Shown in pieces: positions 1 through 4,167 of a DNA stretch of 6,292 bases. The notes under the pieces are model-generated. The model was given only the letters and a program-made list of their open reading frames with translations, had not been told where the DNA came from and did no database searches. This DNA is from Chthoniobacterales bacterium (GTDB taxonomy: Bacteria > Verrucomicrobiota > Verrucomicrobiia > Chthoniobacterales > JACTMZ01). Made by a program: the position numbers and the translations under genes. Location: the NCBI GenBank assembly GCA_017853515.1, contig JAFMJK010000132.1, positions 1 to 6,292 on the forward strand, written 5' to 3'. How positions within the stretch are numbered: the first letter of the stretch is position 1; each line of letters starts with the position of its first letter.

Positions 1-2
1 AG

Positions 3-128
3 CGCGGCAGCCAAGGTGGATTCATTCTCGAGGACTTCTTTAATTCCGCGGAGTTAGAAAAGAGGAAGTTGGCAGATGGCGGTAGTCAGATGGCAGGAGA
101 CGGAAAGTCAAAGAGACCAAGAGACTAA
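3..128 (+). CDS. 3' end of an unidentified gene, tail running into repeats (partial)
   Basis: A reading frame is open from the left edge to a TAA at 126-128. The first part reads GGFILEDFFNSAELEKRK, which looks like natural amphipathic helical sequence. From about position 68 the codons are drawn from the degenerate repeat array, giving a low-complexity basic tail rich in G, S, K and R. I do not recognise a family. The frame is preferred over the other two plus frames only because of its composition; another frame also stays open to a TAG at 55-57. Protein tails made of array sequence recur at 971-1078, 2163-2258 and 4439-4480, so this would be a fourth case. The start lies outside the window. 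Confidence 0.3.
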   Translation, partial: RGSQGGFILEDFFNSAELEKRKLADGGSQMAGDGKSKRPRD

Positions 129-146
129 AAGACCAAGAGGTCGGAG
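68..146 (+). repeat. Degenerate heptad/octad repeat array A
   Basis: Four clean 7-bp units start at 68 (gttggca, gatggcg, gtagtca, gatggca), followed by an irregular stretch. Five 8-bp units follow from 107 to 146 (gtcaaaga, gaccaaga, gactaaaa, gaccaaga, ggtcggag). Units begin with G and the strand is strongly purine-rich. The array stops exactly where the 863-bp duplicated unit begins at 147. Confidence 0.8.
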
Positions 147-151
147 GGCGT

Positions 152-194
152 AATCCGGTTTGCGGGGGTCTCGCGCACGTGGTAAATAAGCTTC
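152..194 (+). promoter_or_regulatory. Leaderless-type promoter of DUF433 gene, copy 1
   Basis: AATCCGGT (152-159) is followed by TTGCGG (160-165, -35-like), 17 bp, TAAATA (183-188, -10-like), 6 bp and the ATG at 195. A start about 7 bp after the -10 would coincide with the ATG, so the mRNA should be leaderless. No Shine-Dalgarno sequence is present. The same spacing recurs at 817-859 and 3905-3947. Confidence 0.6.
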
Positions 195-446
195 ATGCGT
201 GCATCGCTCGCTCCTGAGAACGTCATCGCCCGCGATCCAAAGGTCTGCGGGGGACAACCCGTAGTCAAAGGGACGAGGGTAACCCTGCGCACTGTATTGG
301 CTACTCTGGCCGAGGGCGCTTCGGTGGAAGAAGTGGTGAAGGCATTTCCGTCTTTGCAGCCTTCTGATGTCCGTGCGGTCATCGCTTACGCAGCCGCTTC
401 CGCCGAGGAAGATCTGCCCGTGGCCGGTGTGCCCGCGGGCCTGTGA
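195..446 (+). CDS. DUF433-family antitoxin, copy 1
   Basis: This 83-residue protein belongs to the DUF433 family, small predicted DNA-binding antitoxins usually paired with DUF5615 PIN-like toxins. The diagnostic segment is D14-P-K-V-C-G-G-Q-P-V-V-K-G-T-R28, followed by a predicted helix-turn-helix region (about 31-50, with G41-A-S-V-E-E) and the usual FPSLQPSDVRAVIAYAAA stretch (51-68). Full length matches the family. The ATG at 195 is chosen because it sits 6 bp after a -10-like hexamer; the first four residues are MRAS. The stop overlaps the GTG start of the next gene by 4 bp (443-446), implying translational coupling. The expected role is to bind and neutralise the neighbouring toxin and to autoregulate the operon; this is family-level inference. 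It is nearly identical to the gene at 1387. Confidence 0.9.
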   Translation: MRASLAPENVIARDPKVCGGQPVVKGTRVTLRTVLATLAEGASVEEVVKAFPSLQPSDVRAVIAYAAASAEEDLPVAGVPAGL

Positions 447-808
447 AGATCAAGCTCGACGAGAATTTACCGGCTTCGCTTGTCGGGATTCTTGCACGCC
501 TCGGACACGATGCCGACACGGTGGTCGACGAAGGTTTGAAGGGTGAACCTGATGAAGTTGTTTGGCCGGCTGCGCAGAATGATGGTCGCTTCCTTGTGAC
601 TCAGGACTTGGATTTTTCCGACATCCGGAAGTTTGTCCCCGGAACACACCGCGGACTGATGTTGGTGCGCCTTCGCATGCCAAGCCAGTCGATGCTCGAG
701 CACCGCGTAAGCGAAGCCTTTGCGGAAATGGAGTCCAACGATGCCTGGGTCGGTGCTTTTGTTGTGGTCTCAGATCGCAAAGTGCGGGTCACGCTGCCGT
801 CCGTCTGA
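443..808 (+). CDS. DUF5615 PIN-like toxin, copy 1
   Basis: A 121-residue member of the DUF5615 PIN-like group, related to Mut7-C and VapC-type nucleases and expected to act as a metal-dependent RNase toxin in the cytoplasm. Acidic positions expected to bind metal are visible: D6-E7 in the opening KIKLDENLP motif, and D55 and D57 in TQDLDF (53-58), with D60 next to it. The segment GHDADTVVDEGLKGEPDEVVW (21-41) is typical of the family. Start is GTG at 443, inside the TGA of the DUF433 gene (GTGA overlap), so translation probably depends on the antitoxin gene. No frameshift or missing motif residue is visible, so the protein looks active. The copy at 1635-2000 has the same protein sequence. RNase activity is inferred from the fold; it could alternatively be an inactive relic kept by linkage. 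Confidence 0.9.
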   Translation: MKIKLDENLPASLVGILARLGHDADTVVDEGLKGEPDEVVWPAAQNDGRFLVTQDLDFSDIRKFVPGTHRGLMLVRLRMPSQSMLEHRVSEAFAEMESNDAWVGAFVVVSDRKVRVTLPSV

Positions 809-816
809 TCGGCGCG

Positions 817-859
817 AATCCGGTTTGTGGGGCATGAACCCGTGAGTTAAGATGCGCCC
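817..859 (+). promoter_or_regulatory. Leaderless-type promoter of third cassette gene, copy 1
   Basis: AATCCGGT (817-824), TTGTGG (825-830), 17 bp, TAAGAT (848-853), 6 bp, then ATG at 860. The geometry is identical to 152-194 although the spacer sequence differs. It means the third gene has its own start signal rather than relying on the DUF433/DUF5615 transcript. Confidence 0.6.
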
Positions 860-1078
860 ATGAGAACGCTGGAGGAGATCAAGCAAGCCATTGAAAAGCT
901 TCCTAGAGAGGAGTTCTTTGAACTGGCTCGCAGACTTTCGGCACGCTACCCGGAGCTTTGGCAAGAGCAAGTTGGCAGTGGACAGATGTCGGTAGTCAGT
1001 AGACGGAGGACGGGGAACAGGAGTCGGAGGACAGAAGACGGAGAGTCAAAGAGCCGGAGCGCAGCGAACCGGAGATAG
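860..1078 (+). CDS. Short helical protein, probably truncated antitoxin; repeat-coded tail (copy 1)
   Basis: The first 37 residues, beginning MRTLEEIKQAIEKLPREEF and ending ARYPELWQEQ, resemble the N-terminal half of small addiction-module proteins. Those carry a two-helix start with an LP-x-E-E-F turn followed by a W-x-x-Q-I-type segment. From V38 (position 971) the codons are pure heptad repeat, giving a basic tail rich in R, S, T and G up to a TAG at 1076. The tail differs from that of copy 2, so it is not under protein-level selection. I read this as an antitoxin-like gene whose C-terminal half, and the toxin expected after it, were replaced by repeat array. The ATG is set by the -10 6 bp upstream. 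Whether it is translated and functional is unknown; a genuine 70-residue orphan protein is the alternative. Confidence 0.5.
   Translation: MRTLEEIKQAIEKLPREEFFELARRLSARYPELWQEQVGSGQMSVVSRRRTGNRSRRTEDGESKSRSAANRR
971..1061 (+). repeat. Heptad repeat array B1
   Basis: Ten consecutive 7-bp units run without interruption from 971 to 1040. All begin with G, have C at unit position 6 and a purine at position 7, and nine of ten have G at position 4, giving consensus GNNGDCR. The next 26 bp segment (1036-1061) is repeated exactly at 1149-1174. The array supplies the tail codons of the gene at 860. Confidence 0.85.
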
Positions 1079-1338
1079 CCCCAAGGCAAACGGCGTGAGG
1101 CCCGCACGTGCGGGACGAGGGCAACGTTGGCAGATGGCGGTGGGCAGGAGACGGAGAGTCAAAGAGCCGGAGCGAAGCGGAGACAGGTCGCCACTGCGAC
1201 CAAAAAGACGAAAAGACCAAAAGGTTAAAGGTGCGAAGGTAAAAGGTGAAAAGTCGGCAGCCGACAGTTGGCAGGAGTCAGGTAACAGAGGACGGAGGAC
1301 AGAGGACGGAGGACAGAGGTCAGAGGACAAAGATCAGA
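1079..1338 (+). repeat. Inter-copy spacer: heptad/octad arrays B2 and B3, no gene
   Basis: No credible coding region is seen. Heptads resume at 1126-1153 (gttggca, gatggcg, gtgggca, ggagacg), followed by the second copy of a 26-bp repeat (1149-1174). Octads run 1207-1238 (gacgaaaa, gaccaaaa, ggttaaag, gtgcgaag). Then 14 uninterrupted heptads occupy 1239-1336, with gaggacg and gaggaca alternating at 1288-1315. Inverted repeats are embedded: a 14-bp palindrome at 1101-1114, ggtcgc/gcgacc around a 4-nt loop at 1186-1201, and gtcggc/gccgac at 1253-1265. Copy 2 of the duplication starts 2 bp after the last heptad. Confidence 0.85.
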
Positions 1339-1343
1339 GGCGT

Positions 1344-1386
1344 AATCCGGTTTGCGGGGGTCTCGCGCACGTGGTAAATAAGCTTC
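1344..1386 (+). promoter_or_regulatory. Leaderless-type promoter of DUF433 gene, copy 2
   Basis: Identical to 152-194: TTGCGG at 1352-1357, 17 bp, TAAATA at 1375-1380, then 6 bp to the start codon, which here is GTG at 1387. Confidence 0.6.
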
Positions 1387-1638
1387 GTGCCTGCAACACT
1401 CGCTCCTGAGAACGTCATCGCCCGCGATCCAAAGGTCTGCGGGGGACAACCCGTAGTCAAAGGGACGAGGGTAACCCTGCGCACTGTATTGGCTACTCTG
1501 GCCGAGGGCGCTTCGGTGGAAGAAGTGGTGAAGGCATTTCCGTCTTTGCAGCCTTCTGATGTCCGTGCGGTCATCGCTTACGCAGCCGCTTCCGCCGAGG
1601 AAGATCTGCCCGTGGCCGGTGTGCCCGCGGGCCTGTGA
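1387..1638 (+). CDS. DUF433-family antitoxin, copy 2 (GTG start)
   Basis: Same 83-residue protein as at 195 except that residues 2-4 read PAT instead of RAS. The start codon is GTG instead of ATG at the aligned position, and no in-frame ATG lies between it and the conserved P7-E-N segment. The DPKVCGGQPVVKGTR motif and helix-turn-helix region are intact. The four base differences from copy 1 all fall within 12 bp. With a leaderless mRNA the start codon identity would matter for translation, so antitoxin output may differ between copies while the toxins are identical. It overlaps the next gene by 4 bp. It is expected to neutralise either copy of the toxin. Confidence 0.88.
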   Translation: MPATLAPENVIARDPKVCGGQPVVKGTRVTLRTVLATLAEGASVEEVVKAFPSLQPSDVRAVIAYAAASAEEDLPVAGVPAGL

Positions 1639-2000
1639 AGATCAAGCTCGACGAGAATTTACCGGCTTCGCTTGTCGGGATTCTTGCACGCCTCGGACAC
1701 GATGCCGACACGGTGGTCGACGAAGGTTTGAAGGGTGAACCTGATGAAGTTGTTTGGCCGGCTGCGCAGAATGATGGTCGCTTCCTTGTGACTCAGGACT
1801 TGGATTTTTCCGACATCCGGAAGTTTGTCCCCGGAACACACCGCGGACTGATGTTGGTGCGCCTTCGCATGCCAAGCCAGTCGATGCTCGAGCACCGCGT
1901 AAGCGAAGCCTTTGCGGAAATGGAGTCCAACGATGCCTGGGTCGGTGCTTTTGTTGTGGTCTCAGATCGCAAAGTGCGGGTCACGCTGCCGTCCGTCTGA
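1635..2000 (+). CDS. DUF5615 PIN-like toxin, copy 2
   Basis: Encodes the same 121 residues as the gene at 443, with the same GTG start inside the upstream TGA. The predicted metal-binding acids D6, E7, D55 and D57 are all kept. I see no silent differences either, since the reverse-strand reading frames over the two copies are also identical. This implies a very recent duplication or ongoing gene conversion. Role as a PIN-like RNase toxin is family inference. Confidence 0.9.
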   Translation: MKIKLDENLPASLVGILARLGHDADTVVDEGLKGEPDEVVWPAAQNDGRFLVTQDLDFSDIRKFVPGTHRGLMLVRLRMPSQSMLEHRVSEAFAEMESNDAWVGAFVVVSDRKVRVTLPSV

Positions 2001-2008
2001 TCGGCGCG

Positions 2009-2051
2009 AATCCGGTTTGTGGGGCATGAACCCGTGAGTTAAGATGCGCCC
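2009..2051 (+). promoter_or_regulatory. Leaderless-type promoter of third cassette gene, copy 2
   Basis: Identical to 817-859: TTGTGG at 2017-2022, 17 bp, TAAGAT at 2040-2045, 6 bp, ATG at 2052. Confidence 0.6.
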
Positions 2052-2258
2052 ATGAGAACGCTGGAGGAGATCAAGCAAGCCATTGAAAAGCTTCCTAGAG
2101 AGGAGTTCTTTGAACTGGCTCGCAGACTTTCGGCACGCTACCCGGAGCTTTGGCAAGAGCAAGTTGGCAGTGGGCAGATGTCGGTAGTCAGTAAACAGAG
2201 GTCAGCTGACAGACTAAAAGACGAAGAGCCGAAGCGAGCCGTGACGTGTGAAAAGTGA
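2052..2258 (+). CDS. Short helical protein, probably truncated antitoxin; repeat-coded tail (copy 2)
   Basis: Identical to the gene at 860 through residue 47, then the frame reads a different stretch of repeat sequence (2191-2250) and ends at a TGA at 2256. The tail is KQRSADRLKDEEPKR-like, hydrophilic and unrelated to copy 1's tail. Only the first 37 residues, with the LPREEF turn and the final LWQEQ, look like evolved protein. Because the junction into heptads at 2163 is the same in both copies, the loss of the original C-terminus came before the duplication. Function is unknown; I infer a decayed antitoxin-like gene whose cognate toxin is missing. Confidence 0.5.
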   Translation: MRTLEEIKQAIEKLPREEFFELARRLSARYPELWQEQVGSGQMSVVSKQRSADRLKDEEPKRAVTCEK

Positions 2259-2261
2259 AAG
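2163..2261 (+). repeat. Heptad/octad repeat array C
   Basis: Seven heptads run 2163-2211 (gttggca, gtgggca, gatgtcg, gtagtca, gtaaaca, gaggtca, gctgaca). Two octads follow at 2212-2227 (gactaaaa, gacgaaga), and looser units run to about 2261 (gtgacgt, gtgaaaa, gtgaaag). It ends about 80 bp before the next antitoxin gene. Confidence 0.8.
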
Positions 2262-2303
2262 GGTCAGGCTGGCGTGAGACGGAGGACACAGCGGGGGTGC
2301 GGC

Positions 2304-2338
2304 TTGAGTCTGCTAAGGACCCTGCTACCTTTGCAGCT
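2304..2338 (+). promoter_or_regulatory. Possible promoter of RHH antitoxin gene
   Basis: TTGAGT (2304-2309), 16 bp, TACCTT (2326-2331) and 7 bp to the ATG at 2339. The -10 is weak. The layout again predicts a near-leaderless mRNA, and no Shine-Dalgarno sequence lies at a useful distance. The AATCCGG element is absent here. Confidence 0.3.
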
Positions 2339-2542
2339 ATGGCCACTACAACATTGATTCAAGCCGAGTTGCCGCCCGAATTGACGGATCGTGCGCGATC
2401 TTTTGTCGAAGAAGGTTGGGCGGCAGACATGAACGAGTTGCTGGCCGAGGCTCTGCGCCGTTTCCTCGAGTCCCACAGCGGGGACCTGACCGAAGCTATG
2501 ATCCAGGAAGATGTAAATTGGGGCCTGCATGGCAAAGGCTGA
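2339..2542 (+). CDS. Ribbon-helix-helix-like antitoxin
   Basis: A 67-residue protein with the pattern of a CopG/VapB-type ribbon-helix-helix antitoxin. A short hydrophobic strand (TLIQAELP, 5-12) is followed by helix A (about 13-25), a G26-W27 turn and helix B (about 30-45, with N32-E-L-L-A-E-A-L-R-R-F). The acidic C-terminal stretch (49-63) would wrap the toxin. An upstream in-frame GTG at 2255 would add 28 residues coded by array-like sequence, so the ATG at 2339 is preferred. It overlaps the following DUF3368 gene by 14 bp, the usual antitoxin-first operon with coupled translation. It is expected to bind operator DNA as a dimer and block the toxin; both roles are inferred. The RHH assignment is by pattern only and moderately certain. 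Confidence 0.75.
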   Translation: MATTTLIQAELPPELTDRARSFVEEGWAADMNELLAEALRRFLESHSGDLTEAMIQEDVNWGLHGKG

Positions 2543-3050
2543 GGGTTTTGCCAGGGTTGTTGTCTGTGACGCGGGTCCGTTGATCCATCTGGACGAACTG
2601 GGCTCCCTCGATCTACTCGGGGATTTTCCCGAGGTGCTTGTTCCCGAAGCCGTCTGGCGCGAAGTGTTGAAACACCGGCCGTCGGCATTGGAAATGAAGT
2701 CTGTGGTTTTGGTGCGCATCGCGCCTTCAGGCGAGCAAACGACGCCTTTGTTGCGCGGTCTTTTCGAAACGATGAGCCTGCATCGTGGCGAGCAGGAAGC
2801 CTTGGCCCTTGCCACGAAACACGAGGATTCTCTTCTTCTCACCGATGACACAGCGGCAAGACTGGCCGCGGGCGTCCTCGGTCTCGGTGTTCATGGCACG
2901 ATCGGCATCTTGATCCGTTCCATCCGTCGGACCCAGCGCACCAAGGAACAAGTGCTCGACCTGCTTCGCGCGATTCCCGCCAAGTCAACGCTTCACCTCA
3001 ATCGCTCGTTCCTTGCGAAGATCATCGATCAAGTCGAGGGCGAGGGCTGA
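2529..3050 (+). CDS. DUF3368 PIN-like toxin
   Basis: A 173-residue protein of the DUF3368 family, PIN-fold proteins found as toxin partners of small RHH-like antitoxins. Visible signatures are V10-V-V-C-D14-A-G-P-L-I-H-L (first catalytic Asp), VPEAVWREV (38-46, with E45), G87-E88-Q-E-A-L-A-L-A (central acid), L104-T-D106-D107-T-A-A-R (C-terminal acids) and V121-H-G-T-I-G-I-L, the family's hallmark. All expected acids are present, so it should be a metal-dependent RNase. The start ATG at 2529 lies 14 bp before the antitoxin stop. The C-terminal region after 128 is basic and helical. It runs toward a minus-strand gene, with only a PIN-gene scrap between. Activity and target are unknown. Confidence 0.88.
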   Translation: MAKAEGFARVVVCDAGPLIHLDELGSLDLLGDFPEVLVPEAVWREVLKHRPSALEMKSVVLVRIAPSGEQTTPLLRGLFETMSLHRGEQEALALATKHEDSLLLTDDTAARLAAGVLGLGVHGTIGILIRSIRRTQRTKEQVLDLLRAIPAKSTLHLNRSFLAKIIDQVEGEG

Positions 3051-3053
3051 CGA

Positions 3054-3113
3054 TGTGGCGCTGGCGAGGACGTTGGTGTCGAATATGACCAACTCTTTCC
3101 GCCACTGAGGATC
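3054..3113 (-). pseudogene. Remnant of a PIN-domain gene N-terminus
   Basis: Read on the minus strand from 3113 down, the sequence encodes DPQWRKE followed by LVIFDTNVLASA. The second part matches the opening strand and catalytic-Asp motif of PIN toxins (xxxxDTNVLxSA). After about A-T at 3054 the frame enters the antisense of the DUF3368 gene and ends, so no domain follows. No start codon plus Shine-Dalgarno is evident. It lies at the junction between the DUF3368 gene and the Tat-signal gene, and looks like the scar of an older PIN toxin gene cut off when the present TA pair was inserted. Confidence 0.5.
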
Positions 3114-3759
3114 ATTTGACGATAACGATCTCGGTGGATTCGCCGAGCTCGCGCAGGCGGTGTTGCAGGGCGGTGAGGACTTCGCGGCCTTCGGCGTTGA
3201 CGAAATGCCAATCCGCTCCGGGCATGGTGCCGTAGTAGAACTTCAAGTCGCCGAGCGGATCGCCGGTGCCGGTGCCGTTGGACAGCGGGAGCGCATCCAA
3301 GTAATGCAAGGCACGGGCCTCGGGTGAATCGTAAACGGCGTAGGAACCTTCGAGGTAGTTCTCCCAAATCCGGTCATCGACCTGATCGTCGAGGAAATGC
3401 AGATGGCGGTAGGCATAGCGGAGGTTGTCGCGGTCGAAATAGAATGCGCCCTCGTCACGCAACCATTTGCGCACGTCCACGTGGTCGTCGGGATCGAGGT
3501 AAAGGTGATCACTGAAGTATTCGCGCCAAGTGAACGGCGACGGCAATTCGTCCGTGCGGCCGTTGAGCGCGAACTGGAAGTGATAGTCCTGATCGACGGC
3601 GTAGAGAATGTTGCGCGCGGACTCCGGCGGATCGATGAAGATGCCGCCGGTCGTTTTCTCGTAATCGGCCGCGCGGCGCAGCAACCACGACGGCACAAAA
3701 CACGATCCGACCGCCGCCGCTCCGGTGATGAGAAAGTTGCGGCGAGTGATCTTGCTCAC
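3112..3759 (-). CDS. Tat-exported protein of unknown function
   Basis: A 215-residue protein starting at GTG 3759, with GGAGG 4 bp upstream. The longer ATG start at 3789 would add ten residues coded by array sequence. The N-terminus SKITRRNFLITGAAAVG is a twin-arginine signal (R6-R7, hydrophobic 9-18). V17-G-S-C20 resembles a lipobox, so it may be a Tat-exported lipoprotein; otherwise signal peptidase I would cut near there. The mature part is soluble, with no further membrane segment. It is rich in aromatic and acidic residues, for example DQDYHFQFALNGRTDEL and YAYRHLHFLDDQVDD. I do not recognise the family and cannot name a cofactor site. It points toward the DUF3368 gene and is divergent from hicB. 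It is not an obvious partner of the TA genes and may be older resident sequence. Confidence 0.8.
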   Translation of the reverse strand: MSKITRRNFLITGAAAVGSCFVPSWLLRRAADYEKTTGGIFIDPPESARNILYAVDQDYHFQFALNGRTDELPSPFTWREYFSDHLYLDPDDHVDVRKWLRDEGAFYFDRDNLRYAYRHLHFLDDQVDDRIWENYLEGSYAVYDSPEARALHYLDALPLSNGTGTGDPLGDLKFYYGTMPGADWHFVNAEGREVLTALQHRLRELGESTEIVIVK

Positions 3760-3773
3760 GCGGCCTCCGCTTG

Positions 3774-3896
3774 AAGTGACGGGTGGCAAGTGACGAGTGA
3801 CGAGTGAGAGGGCAAACTAAAAGACCAAGAGACAAATAGAGTAGTCAGTCGGCAGATGGCGGTAGTCAGATGGCAGTAGTCAGTAGACAGAGTTCG
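3774..3896 (+). repeat. Heptad/octad repeat array D
   Basis: Heptads at 3774-3808 (aagtgac, gggtggc, aagtgac, gagtgac, gagtgag) are followed by octads at 3815-3838 (aactaaaa, gaccaaga, gacaaata). Eight perfect-phase heptads then run 3841-3896 (gtagtca, gtcggca, gatggcg, gtagtca, gatggca, gtagtca, gtagaca, gagttcg). It fills the divergent gap between the Tat-signal gene and hicB and ends 8 bp before the AATCCGG promoter element. Confidence 0.85.
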
Positions 3897-3904
3897 GAGG
3901 GTAG

Positions 3905-3947
3905 AATCCGGTTTGCGGGGGTCGCAGGTGTCGGGTATGGTTCCGGC
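3905..3947 (+). promoter_or_regulatory. Leaderless-type promoter of hicB-hicA
   Basis: AATCCGGTTTGCGGGGGTC (3905-3923) is shared base for base with 152-170 and 1344-1362. TTGCGG (3913-3918) is followed by 17 bp, TATGGT (3936-3941), 6 bp and ATG at 3948. The downstream gene is unrelated to DUF433, so the shared block is a regulatory element and not coding homology. Confidence 0.6.
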
Positions 3948-4154
3948 ATGAGCGAGTTGATCTTCATGGTCGAGGAAGCGCCGGAAGGCGGTTTCACGGC
4001 GCGCGCTTTGGGAGAAGCCATCTTCACCGAGGCGGACTCGATGGAGGATCTCCGCAAGCAGGTGGCCGATGCGGTGCAGTGCCACTTTGAATCCGGGAAA
4101 GCTCCCCGGGTTGTGCGCTTGCACATCGTGAAGGAAGAGATCCTCGCAGCCTGA
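3948..4154 (+). CDS. hicB: HicB-like antitoxin (short form)
   Basis: A 68-residue protein resembling the short, HicB-type antitoxin domain. It has an opening strand (ELIFMVEEA, 3-11), a G14-G-F-T-A-R-A-L strand, then I25-F-T-E-A-D-S-M-E-D-L helix start and the helix to C45-H-F, ending in a strand (VVRLHIVKEE, 55-64). It lacks the C-terminal RHH or HTH DNA-binding domain found in longer HicB proteins, so autoregulation would need another factor. The ATG at 3948 is preferred over an upstream in-frame ATG at 3870, which lies inside the repeat array, because 3948 sits 6 bp after the -10. It is followed 13 bp later by hicA. Expected role: binds HicA and covers its active site. Short proteins of this kind are sometimes mislabelled as 2-oxoisovalerate dehydrogenase subunits. 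Confidence 0.8.
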   Translation: MSELIFMVEEAPEGGFTARALGEAIFTEADSMEDLRKQVADAVQCHFESGKAPRVVRLHIVKEEILAA

Positions 4155-4167
4155 AGTTTTCGCCGTC

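Larger units (their letters stand above)
147..1009 (+). repeat. Direct duplication, copy 1 (863 bp, TA cassette)
   Basis: This segment recurs at 1339-2201 with a constant offset of 1192 and no indel. I found seven substitutions: 195, 199, 204 and 206 (around the first codons of the DUF433 gene) and 982, 1002 and 1005 (inside the terminal heptads). The rest, including both long genes and two promoters, appears identical. Both borders fall in heptad arrays. The unit carries a promoter, the DUF433 gene, the DUF5615 gene, a second promoter and the third small gene. Confidence 0.95.
1339..2201 (+). repeat. Direct duplication, copy 2 (863 bp, TA cassette)
   Basis: Second copy of 147-1009. Flanking sequence on both sides is array sequence that does not match copy 1 base for base, which argues that two genuine copies exist rather than one copy assembled twice. 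The only differences I found are the cluster at 1387-1398 (including ATG to GTG) and three in the terminal heptads (2174, 2194, 2197). Confidence 0.95.

Noticed and set aside
971..1338. CRISPR array
   Set aside because: Units are 7-8 bp, contiguous and degenerate, with no 20-40 bp repeat alternating with unique spacers.
1095..1409. Open frames on both strands across the inter-copy spacer
   Set aside because: Because the repeat unit is 7 bp, every frame reads a similar stop-poor low-complexity peptide. The long frames follow from the repeat, not from coding.
147..2201. Integron cassette array or insertion sequence
   Set aside because: No attC-like hyphenated palindromes between genes, no integrase or transposase with catalytic residues, and no terminal inverted repeats at the unit borders.
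2264..2851. 195-residue minus-strand frame over the RHH/DUF3368 operon
   Set aside because: Antisense shadow of two genes with recognisable motifs; its own translation shows no family pattern.
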